Of a DNA stretch of 64,000 nt, positions 23,899 to 34,850 are shown one piece after another. The DNA is taken from the NCBI GenBank assembly GCA_007449985.2, contig VIIQ02000592.1, positions 930,001 through 994,000 on the forward strand, given 5' to 3'. This DNA comes from Desmodesmus armatus (taxonomy: Eukaryota; Chlorophyta; Chlorophyceae; Sphaeropleales; Scenedesmaceae). The translations under genes were made by a program, and so were the position numbers. The first letter of the stretch is position 1, and the number at the start of each line of letters is the position of its first letter. The notes under the pieces are model-generated. The model had not been told where the DNA came from, did no database searches, and was given only the letters and a program-made list of their open reading frames with translations.

Positions 23899-26183
23899 TG
23901 TTTCAGCTGTCTCTGGACGCCAACAAAAGCAGATCTATTGACAGGAAGTTTTCCTTTGCTACAAACGAGGCAACGTTCACGCATCAGCACCCAGTATGTG
24001 TTATATAGTGCTCTTATGCAGCCTCAAGTATGACGGGTGATTACCAATCAGCCCCGACGGCGGTTGTCGTTCGACTTCGGCGGAGTTGACAACCGCTCGA
24101 AGCTGCCCGCCAGACAGACTGGCTCTTCATTTCGCATACAGGGCTGCCGTTGCCTGGGACATTTGTGAGGTGTTGTTTTGTTCAAAATGCAGCTCTGAAG
24201 TGCATTCTACAACACCGCAACGTAGTGCTGTACAGTACACAGTCAGTAACAGTTGACTCCAGCTCTGTTGAACGGCCGAATAACTTCAACGGCTCTAAGC
24301 ACGCAACTCAAGGTTGGCTTGCTCACTGGCAAATGCACTTGGCTGGGACCCTGTGGCGGCGCCAGGGCATTCTCTCCTTACCGCCCCATTGCAGTGGCGC
24401 CGGCACTCTAAGGCACCAGACAGGTCTGCAAGTCCTGCTGGCAGCATTGATGTCCCCAATATTGCGGACAGCACTGCCCTGGACAGTCGAAGGTATGCAT
24501 AAGATGACCTGAGACAAGGTGACCATTGTGTCACTCAGTAGCTCAGCTGTCAGGGCACAGTGTGTTGGGCTATGGCCTTGCGGGTGCTGCTGCCATGTTA
24601 AGGCCCACATGCCTCCCAACTGCACTCCCAGTGAACAGTCCGGTTGCTGCATTTTGGGGAGCATGGGGGAACAGCACTGCCCTGGTCGCTTGATCATCTG
24701 CTGGGTGTATGACTTGAGGGAAGGTGACCCTTGCATCACCCAGAGTCTCAGCTGTCACAGCTCTGAGGGCAAAGTTTCTTGGGCTGTGGCTTCGCGAGTG
24801 TGGCTGCCGCGCCTCCATGCTCTGTAATTGTAGTGATCCGTGTGCGATTCAATCACGCTCAGTGAGCTGCATCCAGTGCAATGTGCACGATGCATTACTA
24901 ATACAAAGCGTGGCACGCTTTGTTGGAACAGCCTCATCCCTCAGGCATGCTTGCTGCAGCCCCCATGCCTCATTGCGAGCTGCAGCTTGTGAGGCCCACT
25001 TATAAGTAGCTTGTGAGGCCCACTAATTAGTAGCATGATCAACAGGCTTACATCAAGGCTCGCGGCTGCAAAAGCATCACACCTGCACCGGCCTTCCTTC
25101 ACCACGTGACACAAGCCAAGCAAAGACTCTAAAGCCTTTGGCAGTTGGCAACTGTAACTCCGAGTCCTGCTGCCAGTTGAACTCTGCACTCAGACTCAGT
25201 GAGGCTCAGCTGAGTCCTGCTTCAACTGTAAACTCAGGAGTCTTGCATCAACTGGGACTGCTGCAACCCCTAGGCCAGACCACACCAGCAACTCCTGGTA
25301 CACCCGAACGACGCTGGGACAATGACTGTACAACAGACATTTCACCCTCTGCAGCAAGGCTGCACTTCACATGTCACATGGTGGCACTGCCTTGTGCAGC
25401 CACCTGATACACTGTGCAAGCTCAGATGCACCGACATGCAACTTCACGGCACTGATACCACAGCGCACCATACATGCAAAGAGCCTGGGCTGGACGGAGT
25501 GTACGGCATAACGTACTGCACCGCCGGAGGCCAATGTGCAGATAAACCGACTATTCAAGTATAGCTGAACCCTGGACCGTGTCCACACACCTCAGTACAC
25601 AATCCGGGCATTGGTCACCAAGCCGGGCTGCACACAAGGAGACTTGCTTGGGGGCACTGCACTTATGGCAGCCTGCGCAGTGTGCGGTTGCAACAGCAAC
25701 CGTTTTATTCAAGCCATGCCGCATGGCTTGGAGTCCAAGCACAACAGCTTGATACCGTACCACTGGCAAGTGTCCGGCGCAATCATGATCATCCGACACC
25801 ACCACCTACCAACATGCATTGTATTCACACATCCACAGCAGCGATGTGCAGTCAATCTTGATTGCAATCTGACAGACCTCTCAACAAGCAAAACAGTGCC
25901 GCAGCAACATTGCTACTCTGAACACGACAACAACTCTGAACATAGGGTAAGGATGGACTGATGCTGATGTTTTATGGCAAATCAACTTATGCGCACACAA
26001 TTGCACCTGCACCACGCAAGGGGTGACCTGGCAATGCAACCATGGGCACACATGCGCACACCCACAAAGGACCACACTGAGACATATATCCAGACAGCGG
26101 TGCATTGGGGCACTGAGACATCGCAGCGGTGCATTGGTGGCACTGCGCCATGACAAAATGCCTTCTGAGTGCACTCCATAAGC
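23899..26183. other. Intergenic region between the two Ser-Pro protein genes
   Basis: About 2.3 kb with no supported gene. It should hold the promoter of the 847-residue protein (start 23898, reading leftwards). GCGGTTGTC (24060-24068) and GACAACCGC (24088-24096) form a small 9-bp stem. A diverged tandem duplication lies at 24465-24826. Small frames at 25138-25961 (+) show no domain. Confidence 0.4.
24465..24826. repeat. Diverged tandem duplication, unit about 200 nt
   Basis: Copy 1 (about 24465-24605) and copy 2 (about 24660-24826) share ACAGCACTGCCCTGG, then a GTATG...GA(C/T)..GAG block, AAGGTGACC.TTG..TCAC, CTCAGCTGTCA, and TTGGGCT.TGGC. Identity is moderate with indels, so the duplication is old. 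Confidence 0.55.
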
Positions 26184-27500
26184 TTATGGAGTGGGAGAGG
26201 GAGATGGGGAAGGAGAGGGTGAAGGAGACTCGCCCTCAGAGGGGGAAGGGGAGGGGGAGGGGGACTCACCCTCGGGAGAAGGGGAGGGTGAAGGGGACTC
26301 GCCCTCTGGGGAAGGTGAGGGAGAGGGAGAGGGGGACTCCTCAGGAGAAGGTGAGGGAGATGGGGACTCCACAGTAGTACCAGCTGACCCCTCAGGGGAT
26401 GGTGAAGGGGATGGAGATGCCTCTGTGGCAGCAGGTGACTCTTCAGTGGTTGAAGAGGGCTCAGGAGATGCCTCTGTGGTGTTGGAGAACTCCAGATCAG
26501 GGGAGGGGGAGGTGGCGTTCACATCGTTGGTGTTGGCAGAGTCTGGGGAAATGACGGGGGCAGTGAAGTTTGCATCTGCAGGGAGTGGGCAATACGCATG
26601 CGGGACAGGCAGCAAGGGGCAGGGGTGTCAAAAGTGGAGTGTGTTAGGCTTCTTGGAAGTACTGCGGCAGCCGCTGAGTGGATGTGGCAGCAAGTGGCTG
26701 TGTTCACCCCAAATGTATAACCAGAACATGTGTGTTGAGAGGTTGGGTGAGCCACAAGTGAGTCAAGCAGCACTAGTTTCTGCAGGATCAGGTGAGCTGA
26801 TCAACAGCACGGCATTACTTTGTACTGCTCAGCTTTACCTGGCGCAGTCCGTGGCTGCAGATGGAGAATGCAAGCTGGGATCTCTGCGTGTCTCAGCTGG
26901 GGTCATTTTCACGGTTATGGGTGCCTTCTGCTGAGGACAGAGTCAATGCAAGATCCCTCCCACCTGGGCTAGGGCTTGGGCTGGGGCTTTCCTCGCTTGG
27001 TGAGGGGCTTGGGCTGGGGCTTTCCTCGCTTGGTGAGGGGCTTGGGCTTTCCTCGCTTGGTGAGGGGCTTGGGCTTGGGCTTTCCTCGCTTGGTGATGGA
27101 CTGGGGCTTGGGCTGGGGCTTTCCTCAGTTGGTGAGGGGCTGGGGCTTGGGCTGGGGCTGGAATCAGTTGGTGAGGGACTGGGGATGGGAGATGGGCTGT
27201 CCTGCAGCAGCGCCCTTGGAATGCCTGCGGGCAGTCAAGTGCATTGCTCGTCAGAGTACTACCAGTACTCAATTTTACAATGTGCAAGCCCTCAGGAGCT
27301 TGATTTCATGAAACAGCAGAGAACAAGCGGAGCTGGCGCATGAGGGGGTTATGCCGCAACGCCTGCATGCAACCGCCGCCGAACTTCAGCAGCTGCACGC
27401 CGTACACTGGCAAGCTTGAAAGCAAACAATACATCATCGTACCTGATGCTTGCACAGCGATCGCAAGCAGCAGCACACAAACAATAGTGCGCAACGCCAT
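26184..27500 (-). CDS. Small secreted Ser-Pro-rich protein
   Basis: Three exons on the minus strand: 27443-27500, 26964-27224, 26184-26575. Phases agree and give 236 residues. The first 18 residues (MALRTIVCVLLLAIAVQA) are a clear signal peptide. Exon 2 opens GIPRALLQDSPSP and continues as repeated SPSEESPSPSP units. Exon 3 has a less regular segment (DANFTAPVISPDSANTNDV) with an N-glycosylation-type NFT, then more SPSPSPEGE repeats to the stop. No globular domain is visible. The protein is acidic and Ser/Pro/Glu-rich, and in algae such proteins are typically hydroxylated and glycosylated wall or matrix components. It copies the signal exon, phase-1 intron and R-x-LLQ-[DE]-SPSP layout of the neighbour at 19027-23898 but lacks its Ala-rich half, so the two are probably paralogues by local duplication. 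Confidence 0.8.
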
Positions 27501-28369
27501 TGCGATTGGGACCAGATAGACTGACGACGGTGACGATTTGCCCGCTGCAAAGGTCTGCAATCAATTAGCACGACGTCGAGTTGCAGGCATAGTGTGTTGG
27601 GCTTGCTTTATGGAGGGGTACTGTGATCGCGACCGTTATAATCGGGGTTGACCGTACTGTGTACATTGGACGCACATTACCTCATCAGCATAATGATATC
27701 AGAAAGCGTTGCTAACAGTTTACGTTTTAATGCGGATCCGGCATTTAGTCCTGGCAACACGGCTTTTGGCGGGAGCAGCTGCGAGAGCTCCTCCAACAGG
27801 ACCTGACACTGACAGTATGCAGACACTTTTGTGCATCACGTGACAAGGGTTTGGAACCGTCACACCTCAGTCAAACCAGCTTGGGCACTTCAGGTGGCCT
27901 CCAGCAGCGACTAAGTGCACGTCGATGTTGACAGCAGCTAAAGCACCAGATACCTCACCTCAAAGCAACAACAGCTAAAGCACTATCAACCACACCCCAC
28001 CGCAACAACTTGGCTTGGAGCGCCTTGATGGATCAACTTCACAAAGCCATGAAACATTGTGTGCACTGCACTCACAGTGCGACTTGACGCAAAGGCAAGC
28101 TCTGCGCACCTTCAAAAGCCACCAAAAAATAAAAAAAACTTCTGTGCTGAGTCGAGGACTACTGGAAGCCCCAACCGGACTAACCAACCCGACAGCAGTG
28201 CTGAAACAACGCTGGCCTCACAGACACCACGTCCGGTGGCACCGTGACTTTACAGCAAGAGCTAGTCTACCTCTCTGCGCTGCGCTCACACGTGCAGGCG
28301 TAGAGCTGTTGCAAACTTGCAGTCGCGTAGTGCACCCACCCACCCACCCACCCACCCAGCGGCCAGCTT
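27501..28369. other. Intergenic region upstream of the small Ser-Pro gene
   Basis: It should include that gene's promoter. A CACC tetranucleotide run (about 28336-28360) sits at the border of the retroelement fragment. No coding frame is convincing. Confidence 0.4.
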
Positions 28370-29480
28370 GAGTATACTACACCTGACTGGCTCTTGCCCC
28401 TTGGGACAACACATTGTTGCTGGTCCACTAGTAGCAAAACAACTTGGAGACCTACCCATGCAAACCGGCTGCGTGAACTGAGTTTGCGTCATGCACGCAG
28501 ACTGCACAGAGCGCGTTCAGCAAGTGCTCAACGCAACAAGGGGGTAGCCACTCCACTGTTGGAGAACCCCCAAAGGGGTGGGGATCCCCACCTACACAAT
28601 CACATGGTGTAGAGCATGCATTGTGCTGAAAACCCACTACCTGTGCCCGACACAAAGTCCCTCCATGCAAACACCACCACATGTGTGCATGAGGAACCAA
28701 CAACCCCAAACGCCCAAATGACACCCACTGCCTGTACGTGCGAGCCGAAAAATGTGACAATAATAACTCACACTGGCACACGATCGTCTACAGGTCAAAA
28801 CACACACCACTGCCTGTCAAAAACCTGCACACGTGTGCTTGGGTGCAATCCCCAGTAGCGCTCTTTGCTGAAGCACAAACAAAACGCTGGCGCTGGCATT
28901 TGGTCATGCACAAGCGCAGCTCTCCACACCTGCTAGATGTCATATGTCATGTCAAGTTGTATACTACAGCCCCCCTGCCACGCATAAAGCGGGCTGGTGG
29001 ATGGTACACCTGCTGACGCACTTCAAGGATCATGCCTGTAGCCTCAAAAAGCCACAGGACACGGGATGCAAATATACAAAAACATGCTGCCACTAGCAGC
29101 CAGGTAGCACATGAGACCGCCTGGCTGTGCCGAGTGAGCAGGATCCAGTCATCAACATACACTGCACCGAGCATGCACCCTGTAGGAGTGGCCAACACGA
29201 GCCCATGCTGCGAGCAGTTTCACAGCAACGCGCTGCCTTGTGTGACATGCAATCGCACAAAACCCCAAGCGTGGGTGCCGCATCTGTATCCATACATAGT
29301 TCAGGGTCCCAAACGTACCACTACCAAACTTTGAACGACTATCTTGTGCCACAACCGTGACTGTCGACAATGACATCATGCTGGCGCTGCCTGATTTGCA
29401 GGCGGTCCAGCCCATCAACCCCTTCAGGCCACTGATACCACACCATGGACACCAGTGTGGCAGCAATGCATGTCGGCCTC
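28370..29480 (-). mobile_element. Decayed Ty1/copia-like retrotransposon fragment
   Basis: Reading the minus strand, pieces appear in the order expected for copia reverse transcriptase then RNase H, in shifting frames. A GLKG...W stretch near 29430 recalls the YGLKQAPRAW region. VYVDDWILL at about 29135-29160 is the RT active-site motif with both Asp. GMILEVRQQVYHPPARF follows, like the Gln-x-x-Tyr stretch after the active site. Near 28400-28450, SGPATMCCPKGQEPV resembles the GGA-x-SW-x-SKKQ RNase H segment. There are stops and frameshifts throughout and no LTRs were found. Each motif alone is weak. The conserved order gives moderate support. Confidence 0.4.
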
Positions 29481-30181
29481 TCCACAGTCACATGGGCCCA
29501 GTGTCCAAGCAACGCAAACCTTGCACACCTGCACTAGGGTGCAAAGCATCACACAAAGCATGCGTGCATGGAGGGATAGAGCACAGCGGAGGCAGCTTCT
29601 CCTGCTACAAGCCGATGGGCCTGCATGCTTTCTTCAAACTGCACCTGCAAAGCCAGGCACCGTGTTCATGAACCTGCCTGGAAAAGTCCCCAATACCTAC
29701 AAGTGCGCCCCGCAAGACTACTGTGCCTGCCTACAACAAAAAGCACAGCATCAACCCGCCTCTTGCCTTGCCTCCTTAGCAACAGCAATAGCAACAAGCT
29801 CAGCACCTGAGCCCCAGTCTGCATTACGTCACCCCGCACAGACATGGCAGCGTGTGCAGGTGCCACAGCTGCTGTACCACCCTACACCTGGCCACCGCAT
29901 GCGACGCAGCAACGCAGGGAGGGAGCACCTGGTGAGCACCGCAAGGGTGGTGCAACGCCGTGCCCCACACCAGAGCAGAGGACAAAGCAGCGCGGTGGCA
30001 GAGGTACATATCCTCATGGCAGCAAACAACAACACTACCACTGGACATCTACCCCATCTTTATTTGCACCGAAGTGCGGTAAAACCCAGGCTGCTGAGCG
30101 GCAAGCCGGCTCTGCAGGAGAGCGCTGCTGCCACCAACATCACCAGCACCCATCCTCCTGTCCTTTCCCAAGCGCCGCAGC
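29481..30181. other. Spacer between the retroelement fragment and the START-like gene
   Basis: A long plus-strand frame (29455-30420) crosses this region but runs antisense into the last START-like exon and has no domain or codon pattern of its own. The START-like 3' UTR must lie here. Confidence 0.4.
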
Positions 30182-33100
30182 CTACACCACTGCCCCTGCC
30201 TCTGTACTTGCAGGAGAGTAGAGCTCCAGAGGCCGTGCGGCACCTGCAGCAGCAGCGGCTGCCAGCACACGTCCCGCATGGCTGTCCAGCGCTGCATACT
30301 CAGGCCGCAGCACCATGCGCTCGCGCAGCATGCTGCCGCTGCACACTGAAGGGCTGCTGTGCGCGTGGCTGGCGGCCTTGCCTGCAGGCTGCGCTGCTGC
30401 CTGGTGGAACATGCGTGTGAATACCCCCAGCACGCTCTTGTACACCAGCGGTGCAAAGACTCGCATGAGGATGCTGATCACGTGGTCAGGGATGACGAAG
30501 CGAGCAGCGTCCATGCTGACAACCACCGTGACTTCTGTACGGGGCGTGTCGGGCTTGTCGGGCGAGGGTGGCAGCGGCACGAAGCGGAAGCCCCCGGGGT
30601 TCATATGGATTGGGATGGTGCGAGAGCGCTTCGGCACCTCAATCCCAGCCTGCGAGGGGTGCATGCAGAACAGGTAACAAGCACCGGTCAGCGACATAGC
30701 CACTTCACACACGTTCGATTGCACATCGATTGCTTCAACGCAAGCATGCAGTCAAAACACACAGCCCAAGCCAGCTGCAGACGCATGCCCACAGCCTGTG
30801 TTGCGTCAACATGCATATGCTGCAGCGCTGCGCGGGTACTGTACTGCTCGATAGTTTTTGCAGCGCCTGGCTCGGCCAATGGGGTGCTGCTGTACAGAGC
30901 CCATATCCCAGCTGCAGGTGCGCACCGGTGCCTCTGTGCTGCTCATGTGGAAGAGCACACAGCCCTGCTGCAGCTCTAGCAGGTCAGCTCCAAAGCAGTA
31001 GTTGAGCATCTCAGGCTGAGGCAGGGGCCAGGGCATCCAGGGCAGATTGTAGACCTGTGGCAGAACGGCACAGCACAGCACGCAGCAAGATCAAATCAGA
31101 GATGGCGACGCAACGATGAAAGGGTTTCAACTGTCCAACACAGCTATGGGAGGACACAGCTTAGTTTTTTCATTTGGAAAGCAGCAATCAGCAGCCCTGG
31201 CCAGAGCAGTAACCATGCCTGGACCCACTAGGAAAGCAGGGTGCCCACTATGAAAAGCAAAGCACGCCTCCAGCAGCTACGTCTCGATCCATCATGCTGT
31301 GACTCCTGCTCTCAAGCTGTGACTTCCCGCTCACCAGCAGCTCAGTTGAACTGTAGCCCGCCAGCTCCCGCATGTCAGCCATCCTGCAGCACACACAGAA
31401 CATTACCTTTCAAAGCCCCTGTGCAAAGTCAATTAGAGCACCTGTGCTGTCAGCACAACATGACAACACACCATGACCCAAACATGACCAGCTGCTGTCA
31501 CCGCGCAAGAGGCATGCACAACGAAACAAGGCATATCTGTCATGCTGTACCACATGTGCTGAGCCTTGCGGGGCCTTTTGTGCATGCTGACACCGCTGGG
31601 CTGCTGCTGCTGCTCACCCGGCATTCCACATGGGCACCAGATCAAACTCCCGAGTGACTGTGGCAACGGCCTGCACACAAATCAGCATATAGCAGCAGAG
31701 CATGTTCAGTAATTGGCAAGTAGCCTCATGTGGCCGCAAGCTACAGCCAGCCGCTGACATCCAGGCTGCCACAGCCGCAATGCCTGCTGCTGCAGAACCC
31801 CACGCTCCAATATGACTGCAGCGACAACAAAGTTAGATGCATGACCATCAAGCAACAAGCAAATTGCAACAAAAAGTGCTTGGTGTCTCCTCTTTGCACT
31901 GTGTGAAGCACACAGCGACAACATGCATGTGTCTGCCAATACACCGCCACCCTGCGCTGCTGCTGCTCACCGACAGTGGCTCCTCCAGCACGACCCTGGC
32001 ACGGATGATCTGGCACTTTGCTGCTGCGTCATGGCAGTACCACAGCTGCAGGGGCCCATGCGCAACCTGCTTGAAGCCCTCCTCCCTCTCCATCGTGGCC
32101 AATGACTCATGCGCCAACCGCAGGTTGTGCACGAGGTGCGCAACGCGCGGCTGCGCGTACTGCATCTGCTGCGCTGGCGACGCCGCGCATGCCGCTGTGT
32201 TACTCCTGCTGCTGTTGGTGTTGTTGGTGGCGCGCCCAGCGCTCTGCATGTCCTGCAGCTGCTGGCGGAGCTCTGCCATGCGTTCAGCTGGGGTAATGTG
32301 GGGTATGGGTGTTGGCAGCTGCTGCGGCAGGTGCTGCTCTGCGTCCAGGAGGGGCTGCAGCAGCTCCTGCAGCTGAGTGAGGCTCGTGCTGCTATCCTGC
32401 ATGTACCGCATGACTGCCACCAGTGGCTTGCAGCCCACGCTGACGCCCTGCATGCAGGAAAACCACCATGCCACCACAGCAGCAGTGACTAATCAGCGAC
32501 AGCCCACATGCACAGCGTCAGCCGAGCAACGAAGCACCCAGTGCGTGCTGACATGCAAGCCCACAGCATGTAGGTGGCTGATACTATTAATGACAGAATA
32601 GCATTGTATCCGCACACAGTGTGGCTTGGCCACAGATACAGTCAGGCATAGTAGGACACAACGAACCTCCAATGCTGTCGGCGCAGTACTCACCTGCAGA
32701 TACTTTGTCAGCAGGCCACAAAGGCGTGCGGGCAGGGCCTGAAGGCACGACCGCTGCTGCTCTGTCAGCTGATACAAGGCCTTCGTTGCTGCTGCAGCAG
32801 CACTGACTGTGCTGCTGACGCCCTGCTGTATGTTGCTGCCTCCCTCATACCACTCCTGGCTGTCTGCACAGTCGTGCCAGACCTCAGGGGTGTCCGGAAT
32901 AGCTTGTGAACTTTCGCTGCTTACAATGCTGTCGCTGTGAGAGCTGGAGCTGTCTGTGCCACCTGACGAAACCCCGTCTGAGGTGGAACCGGCCATCCGA
33001 ACAAACAGCATGGCCTGCCTGCTGTCAGTGCTGGGCTTCTCTGCAGGCTTAATGGGCTCAAAGGTGACAGGCCGGGGGTTTTGAGCAATCTGCATGTCCT

Positions 33101-33315
33101 CAATGTCCTCCTTCGTCTGCAGAGCACCCTGCAGATCGACAAACACGGACGCAAGACAGCAGCAGAGCAGTGACTGTTCAATTCTGCATGTTGCAGAGTA
33201 CACAGCATGCTAACGACCCACATTGCCTCGATGATACTGAAATAAGCCTATCTTGTGCCCTCACCTTGCCCCCACAGCCGCATAGCGCCCAGCTCCTCTT
33301 CTGCACCCTGTGCAT
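30182..33315 (-). CDS. START-like (SRPBCC fold) lipid-binding protein
   Basis: Seven exons on the minus strand: 33265-33315, 32694-33128, 31971-32447, 31618-31670, 31335-31383, 30926-31054, 30182-30649. Phases agree and give about 553 residues. The first half is Ser/Ala/Gln-rich with a helical QLQELLQPLLDAEQ stretch. The START-like region spans about 275-485: HGPLQLWYCHD, RARVVLEEPLSAVATVTREF, DLVPMWNAG, LPWMPWPLP, FGADLLELQQGCVLFHMSS, RTIPIHMNPGGFRFVPLPP, and a C-terminal helix ISILMRVFAPLVYKSVLGVF. This is the order seen in START/polyketide-cyclase-like lipid carriers, which hold a sterol or phospholipid in a cavity. The ligand is unknown and I see no membrane anchor. The start is the least certain part. 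I chose MHRVQKRSWALCGCGGK because it alone joins exon 2 in phase with a good donor. A start at 33463 with a weaker donor is possible. Confidence 0.7.
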
Positions 33316-34850
33316 CCTCCCCTGTGCTGTCAATGCGAGGTATCGTAGGCAGCTGTTGCTTGCTCACAATCCCGTATTCAATCCCGTGTATGCTATTTGT
33401 AAACTGCAGCCTGCCTCGTTTGATAACCGTAAGCTGAGCTGACTCCGCTGACAACTCTCGCAAGCCGCAGACGCACTGCTGAGCTGATCAGCGCAGAAAC
33501 GTTGAAGACAAGAACTGCTTGTCGCGTCCCTGGTGTCAGGAAGGTCAGGGGCCGAAGAACTATACAACGTTACTCATGTCAACCGCTCTGGGTCCCGACC
33601 AAACAGCACTATTACGCTCTCAAAGTCTGCAGCAGTGTTAAGCAGTGGTAAGGCCTGGGGATTTGTATGTGAAGGGGTGGATGCAGTTGGGGAGGTGGGG
33701 GGCACCTGGAGCGAAGGGGGGTGATGTTCAAGTAATTCAGGGGGGGGGGGGGAGCGCGCCTGGCGTGTACACGTGCTCATGTGTGCACATGTGCTGCGAG
33801 ATGAGGAGGGGGTGTGCACTGTATACTCGAGTCAAAAGCTGGGGCACGAAGTCTGTCACAGTGTGTGTGTGTTTGGCGAAATAGAGCGGGGCAAGTGGGC
33901 CACGCGAAGTGGGTGGGGCGCGGGGCGCGGGGGTTGTGATAAGATCGCAGAGGCTCAAGCTGCCGGGGCACGGGGGTTGGGCTGTGCAGAGTGTCACACA
34001 TGTACAAGCCAGCAGTGGACTACCTCTTGCAAGGTTGTCTTTCCCCGAACAGTCCTTCCTAAATGGTGCGGTGCGACTAACCTAACGCGCCAGCTGCGCT
34101 AGCAACAAGACGGTGTTGACGCCGGGGTGGGCTTGTATACAAGGCAGCATCACCCCTCTGTGCGGACACACAGGACACACACCACAGACACATGTTACAC
34201 AGCCCCCTGGTCCAGGCGGGGCTTCCAGTTGCACACACGGTATGTGACACACCCACAGGCTGCGACATGACTGCGTGCAGGTGCACCTGCCCCACGTGCA
34301 CCGACAACCAAATAGCGTGCCTTCAAATCCAGTACAACACTGCGTTGGCAGGCATACAGCAGCCCGTGCAGTGCCAGCTATATTCAGCCCCCCAACCAAA
34401 ACGTCCAGGCTCAAAACGCTATGCTGCGCGTTCCAGAATCAGCCCTCCACCCAAAACAGATCAGGCACAAGCCAGACCAAGAAGGCAGACCAAGAGCTGA
34501 CATACGCACCAAACCAATAAACACAGGAAAACGAGGGAGCCTCCCTTGTCGGACAGGAGCAGGGCTGGGCACCACTCCCCGGGCCCCATGCGTGGCCGTC
34601 AGTTGGTCAACTCGATGCAGGGAATGCTACGCAGTTTGTAGCAGGCTGCTGCACTCAGTACGCCAGCCAGCCAGGTCAGTTGGTCAGGTTGACCAGTACT
34701 TGCCGCATGTGTTTGTGAACTGTGAATGTCTGAACACAGTTCCTTCTTCTTGTGCTGAACACTTCCTTTTGCTTGTGCTGCACACGGTACCTTTTCTTGT
34801 GCTGAACACAATTCCTTGTTCTTGTGCTGAACAATGAGAGCTGCAGGGAC
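33316..34850. other. Intergenic region: START-like promoter side and EF-hand gene 3' UTR
   Basis: The left part would hold the START-like 5' region. A G run (about 33740-33755) and a G/T-rich, purine-skewed stretch follow to about 33990. The right end carries a 4 x 24-nt repeat just after the EF-hand stop. No gene is supported. Confidence 0.4.
34740..34835. repeat. Four tandem 24-nt repeats in the EF-hand gene 3' UTR
   Basis: Four units (34740, 34764, 34788 and 34812) of the form TTCCTT-TTCTTGTGCTGAACAC with few mismatches. On the minus strand they start 15 nt after the stop codon. The unit is a multiple of three and stays open in one minus frame (8-residue period) without joining the gene. 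Confidence 0.75.

Noticed and set aside
29455..30420. 321-codon plus-strand open frame
   Set aside because: No domain, and the composition is typical of antisense/intergenic sequence here. It overlaps the final exon of the START-like gene.
31700..31815. Candidate extra exon (VILERGVLQQQALRLW) in the START-like gene
   Set aside because: It cannot be joined in phase to either neighbour, and direct joining of the flanking exons gives a continuous START-like sequence.
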